This document shows positions 37,633-46,120 of a DNA stretch of 64,000 nt, piece after piece. The notes beneath the pieces were generated by a model. It worked only from the letters and a program-made list of their open reading frames with translations. It was not told where the DNA came from and did no database searches. The position numbers were made by a program, and so were the translations under genes. The stretch's first letter is position 1. Each line of letters starts with the position of its first letter. This DNA comes from Conchocele bisecta (taxonomy: Eukaryota; Mollusca; Bivalvia; Lucinida; Thyasiridae), in NCBI GenBank assembly GCA_029237695.1, contig CM055279.1, forward strand, positions 55,439,530 to 55,503,529, read 5' to 3'.

Positions 37633-38240
37633 ATCTTGTTATCTCGATATACCTGCTTAGCTCGATATACGTCCCAGGTCCCGGCAGAATTCCCTATATA
37701 TATCATATATTTTACTCCTGATAACTCGATATTGGATATGTCGATATATCGGTTTAGTTGAAGTGGAAATCGAGTCCCGATAGTATGTTTCCTTCACATT
37801 TGTATTCGGATAAGTCGATGCGAAAATTAAGCGCCCAGCGCCGCCAAGTCTTAATCAGCGCGATTATCTCAGGTAAGTTTTCACACGTCTATAGAAACCA
37901 AAGACACCGCCGCCACTAAAATGCGTTTTAAAGTTGCATGACCAGTTAAAGCAGTGCACTTAAAACCATAATTAATCAATTAAACTTAATGTGATATCAA
38001 ATCTCTTTTAACAGAAAAATGAATTATATGGTGTAGCAATAAGTAAATCGTCTGTTAATTACGAAAACAGCTTAGAATAAACTCAAGCCGCGATTTATGA
38101 AAACCCGGCAATAAAGTAAAGAGTCATTTCTGAAGCGATTTTGTTCAGATTTTTTTTTAGAGAAATTTGGCGAATTGTTATCTCGAAGTTCGGATATGTC
38201 GATATATTTTCATCAGTCCATTCGACTTCGAGATAACGAT
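37633..38240. mobile_element. Small foldback element with GTTATCTCGA ends
   Basis: GTTATCTCGA at 37638-37647 is complementary to TCGAGATAAC at 38228-38237. The right end also contains a local hairpin, GTTATCTCGAAGT (38177-38189) with ACTTCGAGATAAC (38225-38237). Several TCGATAT and ATATGTCGATATAT motifs lie just inside both ends, like subterminal transposase sites. It abuts the right end of the minisatellite. No coding frame is seen. A Tc1/pogo-type MITE is possible. Confidence 0.5.
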
Positions 38241-38738
38241 AATGACCTGTACATTGTCCGATTGAGATTGTCTGTATGTGTAGTTGTTGGTTTACCATTA
38301 ACTTCTGATTGACAATTTAACAGTCATTCGTGTCAATCTGTTGCATGGTAAAAAAAAACAACAGTGAATGTCTTGTTTACGTAAATATCCTGAATAAATG
38401 ACAAACTGCGTGGAGTAGCATATCGATCGGGTTATGTATGACTCGGCAGCATACATGCATAGTGTTATTTTAGATGGCCTTTATCGTGCATAGCTCCAGC
38501 CTACTGTACAGGATCATAGTTTAGGGGTTGTGAAACTAGAGCGGTGTCAAACAGCTGTATCCATGCCTCCTTCACTATGCTGGTACCCTGTTTTACACAT
38601 ACATGCACATGTTTCTATTAAGTGACAAGATGACCAATTAATATGTTTCACTATGATCAATTTTATAATGAAGCAGTTGGAGTGAGAGCAGTGTAAGTGC
38701 ATGCTCAGAAAGGTTGTAATCACCTGCCTCTGTTGCAG
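38241..38738 (+). other. FoxJ2/3 intron end, no other feature seen
   Basis: Apparently unique AT-rich sequence between the foldback element and the exon 3 acceptor. It ends in CACCTGCCTCTGTTGCAG, a good polypyrimidine tract and acceptor. Antisense frames at 38547-38795 overlap the exon and are shadows. Confidence 0.65.
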
Positions 38739-38859
38739 CAATCTCAGCCACAAAGTCAACAAAACCACGGCTCCTTTATAGAAAACAACTCCCATGTTGA
38801 GGACCTGAGCTCATCATTTCGAAGTTTGTATAAGTCCATATTTGAAAGTTCAACACAAG
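38739..38859 (+). CDS. FoxJ2/3: FOXJ2/FOXJ3-type forkhead factor, exon with the conserved SFRSLYKS motif
   Basis: This 121-bp exon starts in phase 0 after GCCTCTGTTGCAG and ends AACACAAG|GTAAGG, a near-consensus donor, leaving phase 1. It encodes 40 residues plus the first base of a glycine codon. A glutamine-rich start (QSQPQSQQNHGS) is followed by VEDLSSSFRSLYKSIFESS. As I remember it, vertebrate FOXJ3 has a nearly identical EDLSxSFRSLYKSxFE segment a short way after the forkhead domain, in a region linked to activation. Exon 2 ends and this exon begins at phase 0, so the three exons form one open frame. Vertebrate proteins have more Ser-rich sequence between the exon 2 and exon 3 segments; here that part is absent or replaced by the array. 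The C-terminal exons are not found to the right. Confidence 0.9.
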
Positions 38860-39339
38860 GTAAGGTCAACTCGAGTTCATTCCGTGTTTCTACTGTTAGC
38901 AACTGTTGGACCAGTCCATGGGATGTTCTGCCATATCACATTGGAGAAATTGGTTTAGAATAGCTTTGGTATAAAATATATACAGCTGTCAAAATAGTTG
39001 TGGAAATAAATATTGGTAAACTTTTTACTGATATTCTTCTCTTACAACAAATATCTTCTTTTTTTAATGCTCACCACGATAGTGGAGGAGGCATTTAGTG
39101 TTACCCTTGTCCCGTTCGTCCATTTCACCAAACCTTTAAACCATATTAGCTACACACCTGAAACTTGGTATGTAGCTTCCTTATGATGAGTAGATGCGTT
39201 TTGATTTTTGATTCGACCCCAGTTCATGCTGCCCCTTTTCGACTTAGAATTTTCCAATTTTGGCTTGTAACTAGTAATACTTTTAAACCCTAATAGCTAC
39301 ACACCTGAAACCTGGTATGTAGCTTCTTTATGATGAGTA

Positions 39340-41306
39340 CCGTATTCTGCCGATTATAGGTCGCAAAAGTGCATAAGACGCACCCCTATTTTCAGTCCAA
39401 AATCTGGAGGAAAATGTCTACATGAGATTATAAGACGCACCCAATTTTCCTAACAAAATGAACCAAAAAAAATGAAAAAAACTCGCCAAGTTGTTGTTGT
39501 TATTTATTCCCCCACACTGTTTTTTTATTCGTACCTTTGACGTTTTTGTCTGTATTTTCCCTATCATTGTTTGCTATGTCCGTAATTTGCCAACTATGTC
39601 TGTGATTCCCCGGTCCGTATTTCACCGTTTTCTAGTATCTTCAATTACACTGTGAACTCGGTAGTACACGCTTCACTATAACACGTGCTCAGTTAATACA
39701 CGGTTGTGCATTGGCTCCCGACTTTTTTGCCTATTTGTATATCAAAATCGTGTTAAATGTGTAACCGACTATTGTCATAAATCGAGTTATATTTGCGATC
39801 ATATTGCTGCCGAAAGTGGTATTATATTATTAATTATTGATTGCGGTATGTATTATCTCTTTTCAACACCATTTACGGAAATATTTTCGAAATCAATATC
39901 GGCAAAATATGGCGACAGATCTGCGTATAATCCAGAGTGTTTTTTTTAACCTGTTCCTTTCTGAATACACATTTACGGATATGAAATTTATTAAATATTT
40001 TATTTTTGTTATTTCTTACTGAAAGTATATGTTGTGACCACTCATTTGAACCGTCTCGACGAAACGGTTTAAATGGTGGTCGCGGCATATACTTCTGAGT
40101 GCATACCGGTAGAAGGAAAATATTTAGGATTTTCCGCAAACATAAGCGTATCCTCAGCATGAAATAGGTTACTGATTGCCCCCATGATGCGAGGATGAAA
40201 GCCGCACGTTCGCCACATCTGTGGTACACAACAAAAAGCGTGTTGACCAATCAGTGCAATTTCAAAACATAGCCTAAAGGTCACACAGTTTACAGCCTCG
40301 TGCTGAATGATGACATAAGATAAGCACCTGTTAGTTGACACGGTTGGGTGTTATCGATTTTTTTCCACAAAGCAACACACAACTTTCGCCTACAGTATGT
40401 AATATTTCAAAATCAGTTGTATCTTCCGTAAATGACGCTGAAAGCAGCCTATAGCTATGACGAATTTGCATTGTCCGCTGATGTAATTATAATGTTTTTA
40501 ATTAGAGATTGGCGAACATTGTAAACCATGTGCAGACTACGCGAATCCACCGCCTGGTCTGGCCGCTAATGCAATAAGCCGGGATTTGTCAGAGATAGAG
40601 ACCCAATTCACATAAACACGTTTGCCGTGTCATAAATAGAGTCTGGTTCTCAGTAGTATTGTTTCACTGGGACGCATCAGACAGGGTACCAGTTTAGTGT
40701 CAAATACGAAACTGACGTCAGCAACCGCGTGTGTTGATATTTGATATGGCTTTGTGTTGTAAATCTTGACACGCGGTGTTTGATGTCAGCCAGCTGACTT
40801 AGGCTTGCCACTTTCATCAGCATCGTGTAAACACACAGTTTCGAAACTAATGATGGAGTTTTATAACTTTCGTGGAATTGCATTATGCATTATGCATATT
40901 GGGATTTACCGTTAATGGCGTCATGCAATATTTTCCACGGCAAAATGACACCGACCGATATGGGCCCGGTAAATGATAGAGGCCAGATTGGTATGGTATA
41001 CACTGTTCGCCTTCGGTATAGAAAATGTGTACCGAATGTGACACAGGGCCGGAACGAGTAAGGCGCGAGTAAGGCGCGAACTGTTTAGAATACAAATCCA
41101 ATATTCCAATACCGTATTTTACCCCAAAGACTAACAACAACAACAAATATAGGAACGCATTTTATTTTTTTTATTTTTGGTCGTTTATGTCAATATTTCG
41201 GGTGGAAAAAAATGCTCATGTATCTACATGTATTTATAAGACGCAGGGGCTTTCTGGGATACAAATCTGAGTAAAAAAAATGTGACTTATAATCGCAAGA
41301 ATACGG
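39340..41306. mobile_element. TIR transposon, 1967 bp, TA target duplication, non-autonomous
   Basis: The left end CCGTATTCTGCCGATTATAG and right end CTTATAATCGCAAGAATACGG are imperfect inverted repeats of about 26 bp. The element is flanked by TA on both sides (39338-39339 and 41307-41308), as for Tc1/mariner-like elements. GCATAAGACGCACCC and ATAAGACGCACCC repeat just inside the left end, and TTATAAGACGC inside the right. The interior has only short frames and no transposase motif. A 125-codon antisense frame at 39873-40250 is shared with the inverted copy at 61601-63200 but contains no recognisable domain. Parts of the same element occur at 44995, 51405 and 61601. Confidence 0.8.
40024..40093. 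repeat. Internal 70-bp palindrome of the TIR transposon
   Basis: AGTATATGTTGTGACCACTC through CATTTGAACCGT folds on AACGGTTTAAATG, GTGGTCGCGGCATATACT, with a CTCGACGA loop and about 80 percent pairing. The same palindrome occurs at 62593-62662 in the inverted copy, so the structure is a constant part of the family. Confidence 0.7.
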
Positions 41307-41460
41307 TAAATGTGCAAAGTGTATTTAGATTTTTGATTCGACACCCTTTTAGACTCAGAATTTTGCCTCGTTTACTATCAAAGCGGTATGTGGGGCTTCC
41401 ATGTTCTATGAACACATTTTCTAGTTCTTTTGGAATCAGTTTTGTTGAGATTTGGTAGGA

Positions 41461-41787
41461 CCCACATAGACTGAGTGAGTTAAAAGTTATTTAGAAGTGA
41501 TCCCATGCTTTTTGCTATTAGGATGCAATGACTAGGAACATGATTTTCCTGTTATAATGTAATTACACAGTGTATTAATATGTAAACTGCATCTGGGCAT
41601 TTGTAACTGGTGTGCTGTGTGATAGTGACTCGGTACATGGCACGTATGGCCTTGTGACAGCTTAGCACCTGGCCCGCCTGCTAGCACACTCCTATAGCCT
41701 GATAATGATTGTTGCAGTTTGTTAGAAGCATGACAGCCCCCGTTGTCGAGGCACAGCAACACGCGCACCCTGATCATGTATACTGTT
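41461..41787 (+). other. No gene or repeat recognised
   Basis: Between the outer repeat and the second retroposon. No splice-supported frame is seen. The 81-codon antisense frame at 41532-41777 shows no domain. Confidence 0.5.
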
Positions 41788-41800
41788 TCCTTTGGTCACG

Positions 41801-42270
41801 GCCCCGTGCAGGCACCGGGGCGGGATCAACTGATCCTGAGAATAGTGCTGCAGTAGCCATTGCTTGTCGTAAAAGGTGACTAAACTGGCTTAACGATTGG
41901 GTTCATACTTTCCGGAACCCACTATACCGGATTTGGCCCTCATGTACATTTTTGGCTTTCTTGTATGTGAGAGTTGAGTCGGGCTATGCCCCATATATAA
42001 AAGTAAGATTAGCGCTAATCCTATTACTTTTAGGGGATGGGATAAATGATGCTGGTGTGGCGAGGGCCTGGCACCAGATCAGGTTGTTCTAATTTCAGGA
42101 CTGAATATATATTTTGATTGTAAATATTGAGTTCTGAAGTTGGGATTTACCCCCTCGGACAGGTGGATACGGGACACGACCCCGTTGACCCGTCTGCGTG
42201 TAGACTCCCTGAGGCTTGTACCTCTATGTCAGAAAAGCGGACGTTAAACCCTATTCACTCACTCACTCAC
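41801..42270 (+). mobile_element. SINE-like retroposon with 13-bp target duplication and (CACT)n tail
   Basis: The target duplication TCCTTTGGTCACG is exact at 41788-41800 and 42271-42283. The 470-bp body begins GCCCCGTGCAGGCACCGGGG, contains GCTTGTCGTAAAAGGTGACT, and ends GGACGTTAAACCCTATTCACTC with several CACT repeats. The central blocks match the copy at 8814-9216, but the tail microsatellite differs (CACT versus AAAC). The head resembles molluscan SINE heads with a CGTAAGAGGCGACTAA-like box, as I remember them. No clear pol III A and B boxes could be assigned. Confidence 0.85.
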
Positions 42271-42283
42271 TCCTTTGGTCACG

Positions 42284-42661
42284 ATCTATGCTGACTCCAT
42301 TGTCACCATAATATTGCTTACCGGTATATATATATATACGCTATAAATTCATGTGATTATAAAATTATATAACCTTCAAACATATTGGCCAAAAATTGTA
42401 AAAGGGATAGGCACATGCCTAACCAACATTGTCTTTGCAACAATATATTAAACGGGGAGTAATTGTATGATAATAAAAACGTTTTGTGTTTTAATTTAAA
42501 ATATGCCATTCTATATACAAACCAACTATTTTGAAGATAAACACATAAATGTGCAATTTTACACAATTTTCTGCAAGCTTTTTGAATGTCTCTCGCAGAC
42601 CAATCTATGCAGTCTGCGAAGAACATGGTGTATGACTATCTGGGTACAAATGTCAGTTTTT
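42284..42661 (+). other. No gene recognised
   Basis: AT-rich sequence containing a short (TA)n run near 42327-42340. Overlapping frames on both strands at 42357-42751 lack domains or splice support. The T run at 42657-42661 is the insertion site of the next element. Confidence 0.5.
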
Positions 42662-44951
42662 AGCTCACCTGAGCAAAGCTCATGTGAGCTATTGTTACCG
42701 CAATGTGTCCGTCGTCGTCCGTCGTCCGTCGTTCGTCATCGTCGTCCGTGAACATTTTCAAACGTCTTCTCCTCTGTAACCATTGGGCCTATAGTCACCA
42801 AACTTCATGGTCATGGCCCTTAGGTAGGGGGATTACAAAATTGTTAAAATGACGTCATTACGTAATCCAAGATGGCCGCCGTCTAAAAATAGCACAAATT
42901 CTTCAAAAATCTTCTTCTCAAGAACCACCAACCGGATTTCGACAAAACTTGGTAGGAATGATCAATGTACAATGCTCTTTCAAAGTTGTTAAAATGGTGA
43001 CCCCGGGGTCAAAAATGGGTGTGGCATGTGGGGTCAAATTGGGGTCAAATTTTATTTTTGACTGAATATGGTCATATCATATATCAAATCGAAGGTATAA
43101 ACGAGGCGATCACTCTGGTGCATTTTTTGTCGAAATCGGATGGTCATGTCATCCAAGATGGCCGCCGAAAGGTCAAAAGGTCGTTCTTTTATTAGATTTC
43201 AAAATTCTTCTTCACACGAACTACTTGGCCCATGGTGGCCAAACTTCACAGTTATGGTCTATGGGTGAAGCCTTTTCAGATTTGTTAAAATGGAGGTCGT
43301 CGTTTATCCAAGATGGCCGCCGTCTAAAAATAGCACAAATTCTTAAAAAATCTTCTTCTCATGAACCGCCAGCCGGATTTTGATGAAACTTGGTAGGAAT
43401 GATCGATGTACAATGCTCTTTCAAAGTTGTTAAAATGGTGACCCCGGGGTCAAAAATGGGCGTGGCCCATGGGGTCAAATTGGGGTCAAATTTTATTTTT
43501 GACCGAATATGGTCATGTATATATCAAATCGAAGGTATCAAAGAGGCGATCGCTCTGTTACATTTTTTGTCAAAATTGGATGGTCATGTCATCCAAGATG
43601 GCCACCGAAATGTCAAAAGGTCGTTCTTTTATTAGAGATTTCAAAATTCTTCTTCACATGAACTACTTGGCCCATGGTGGCCAAACTTCACAGTTATGGT
43701 CCATGGGTGAAGCCTTTTCAGATTTGTTAAAATGGAGGTCGTCGCTAATCCAAGATGGCCGCCGTCTAAAAATAGCACAAATTCTTAAAAAATCTTCTTC
43801 TCAAGAACCACCGACCGGATTTCAACAAAACTTGGTAGGAATGATCGATGTACAATGCTCTTTCAAATTTGTTAAAATGGTGACCCCGGGGTCAAAAATG
43901 GGTGTGGCATGTGGGGTCAAATTGGGGTCAAATTTTATTTTTGACTGAATATGTCATATCATATATCAAATCGAAGGTATAAACGAGGCGATCACTCTGG
44001 TGCATTTTTTGTCGACATCGGATGGTCATGTCATCCAAGATGGCCACCGAAATGTCAAAAGGTCGTTCTTTTATTAGAGATTTCAAAATTCTTCTTCACA
44101 CGAACCACTTGGCCCATGGTGGCCAAACTTCACAGTTATGGTCCATGGGTGAAGCCTTTTCAGATTTGTTAAAATGGAGGTCGTAGCTAATCCAAGATGG
44201 CCGCCGTCTAAAAATAGCACAAATTCTTAAAAAATATTCTTCTCATGAACCGCCAGCCGGATTTCGATGAAACTTGGTAGGAATGATCGATGTACAATGC
44301 TCTTTCAAAGTTGTTAAAATGGTGACCCCGGGGTCAAAAATGGGCGTGGCTCATGGGGTCAAATTGGGGTCAAATTTTATTTTGACTGAATATGGTCATG
44401 TCTATATCAAATCGAAGGTATCAAAGAGGCGATCACTCTGGTACATTTTTTTGTCGAAATTGGATGGTCATGTCATCCAAGATGGCCACCGACAAAGGTT
44501 CACAAAAGGTCGTTTACAATGGTTGGACCCTCGAGTGTCCAAAAATGGGCGTGGCCCGTGGGGGGTCAAATTTTATTTTTGGACAATAAAATTTGGTTCA
44601 TGTCCATTATGATCAAATTGAAGGTATCGATGAGGCGATTGCTCTGGTGCTATATTTGTCGGAATCAGATAATTATGTCATCCATGATGGCCTCCAAAAG
44701 GTCCATTTATTCGAGATTTTGAACGTCTTTTTCTCAGGAACCACATGACCGATGCTGGCCAAACTTCATAGTAAGTTAAGATCCTTGGATGAAGCATTTT
44801 CAGATTTGTTAAAATGAGTCATCACTTAATCCAAGATGACTGCCATCTAAAAATAGCACAATTTTTTTAAAACACATATGAACTCAATGTCACATTCTCC
44901 TCTGGTGTTCATGGAGTCAGGTGAGCGAATCAGGGCCATCATGGCCCTCTT
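42662..44951 (+). mobile_element. Helentron-like element with ~441-bp internal repeats
   Basis: The 5' end AGCTCACCTGAGC-AAA-GCTCATGTGAGCT is a hairpin, followed by a GTCGTCCGTCGTC leader. About four units of 441 bp follow (GGTAGGAATGATC near 42951, 43392, 43834 and 44276), then a diverged unit. The 3' end has TCAGGTGAGC, complementary to the 5' end, the short hairpin AGGGCCATCATGGCCCT (44932-44948) and CTCTTGT. It sits between T residues with no target duplication. Because 441 is divisible by three, a frame stays open up to 159 codons across units (43469-43948). It has no domain and is not a gene. Confidence 0.85.
42850..42880 (+). promoter_or_regulatory. Cluster of factor-binding consensus sites near the 5' end of the 441-bp element
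   Basis: TGACGTCA (CRE-type bZIP palindrome, 42850-42857), TTACGTAA (PAR/C-EBP-type palindrome, 42858-42865) and CCAAGATGGCCGCC (YY1-like, 42867-42880) lie almost end to end. The copy at 63367 keeps the CRE and YY1-like motifs with one change in the middle site. Binding is inferred from consensus only. Confidence 0.35.
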
Positions 44952-44994
44952 GTTTTTGTTGGTCTGTCTGCCTGTCTTGAGATTTGCGTACCTA

Positions 44995-45204
44995 CCGTAT
45001 TCTGCCGATTATAAGTCACATTTTTTTTTACTCAGATTTGTATCCCAGAAAGCCCCTGCGTCTTATAAATACATTTAGATACATGAGCATTTTTTCCCAC
45101 CCGAAATATTGACATAAACAACCAAAAATAAAAAAATAAAATGCGTTCCTATATTTGTTGTTGTTGTTAGTCTTTGGGGTAACATCCGGTATTGGAAATA
45201 TGGA
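44995..45204. mobile_element. One end of the TA-flanked TIR transposon
   Basis: Starts CCGTATTCTGCCGATTATAA after a TA. It matches the reverse complement of the right ~205 bp of the element at 39340-41306 up to TTGGGGTAACATCCGGTATT. Homology then stops and no opposite TIR is seen, so it is a truncated or internally deleted copy. Confidence 0.75.
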
Positions 45205-45470
45205 TTCATTACGCAAACATTGTATTAGCGATCGTACCTCACTATACCTCCAGTTACCTATGTAAACAGGGGGTATGATGAGGTACCCGCGCAATAGGTA
45301 ATGCGGTCAAATAGGTCACGATGCAGTGACTATTTTCGATCAATAACTTATGTTGTAAGCGATTGTAATGTGTATTTTCAATATTTATATTATTAAAATG
45401 TATCATATCGATACCCCTTTAAGTAATATTTGTATATTTTAAATGTATTGATGTTCTCATGAAGCGCATG
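45205..45470 (+). other. No gene recognised
   Basis: Starts with CATTACGCAAACA (45207-45219), whose reverse complement lies at 61588-61600 next to another broken copy of the same transposon. Otherwise this is featureless AT-rich sequence. Confidence 0.4.
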
Positions 45471-46120
45471 CAGGGGTGTAAAATTATTTGAAATATCACT
45501 TGCCCTTAAGGTCTAGTAGATGTAAAATCTTACTCGCCCTTACTGGTTTGCCACTCGCCCTTATATTTTATACAGATATTTCAATATTCACTATGTTCGC
45601 CATTAGTAGGCTATACTATGCTACTGTACATGTATGTTATTTGAAATCTATCTCCAGATAGACAATCCAACAGTTGTCATGGTATAATGAATAAATATTT
45701 ATTTGTATTTTCTCGGCCTGTCGCTTCGCCCGCTCTGTTTCCCTTTTCTCGTCATCTCCACCAACCGGACGACCAAATAGTGAGCGAATGTCGGTTTGCT
45801 TTGACATTTGCGAATGTTTCTTATAATCTATGATCTGTACAAAACAATTTTCATGATATTTCATTGCCTGGGCCAGCATATATGAAAATGTACGGTACAT
45901 TTTTCAGACTACACAGCACACAAAATACGTAAGTAGATGTTAAATGCTTAATAATCGAACAGGTTATGTGACTGTCGTGCGTACATTAACCCTTTCAACA
46001 CCACAAACCTCTATAGCAATATTTACAGACAGTATAAATCATAAATCTGCGAGCCGTCTCATCAGGATCTGCACTGTTTGCAAGTATTGTTCATATTTGT
46101 CAAAGAAAAACATCCCATTT

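Larger units (their letters stand above)
39066..41460 (+). repeat. Tandem-unit repeat element interrupted by a TIR transposon
   Basis: It starts after a T run with TGCTCACCACGATAGTGGAG, a hairpin 5' end, then a GTCCCGTTCGTCC leader and units containing AGCTACACACCTGAAAC(T/C)TGG and TTGATTTTTGATTCGACCCC. The second unit is split at TGATGAGTA by the transposon and resumes after 41308 with AATGTGCAAAG and TTTTTGATTCGACACCC. The outer element lacks a clear 3' end. It lies in the intron downstream of FoxJ2/3 exon 3. Confidence 0.65.

Noticed and set aside
39873..40250. 125-codon antisense frame with a similar one at 62460-62798
   Set aside because: Conservation is explained by both being copies of the same transposon. 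The frame covers the 70-bp palindrome, has copy-specific indels and no recognisable motif.
43469..43948. 159-codon frame in the 441-bp repeat
   Set aside because: 441 is a multiple of three, so a frame without stops persists across units. There is no domain, and the same peptide recurs in each unit and in the copy at 63585.
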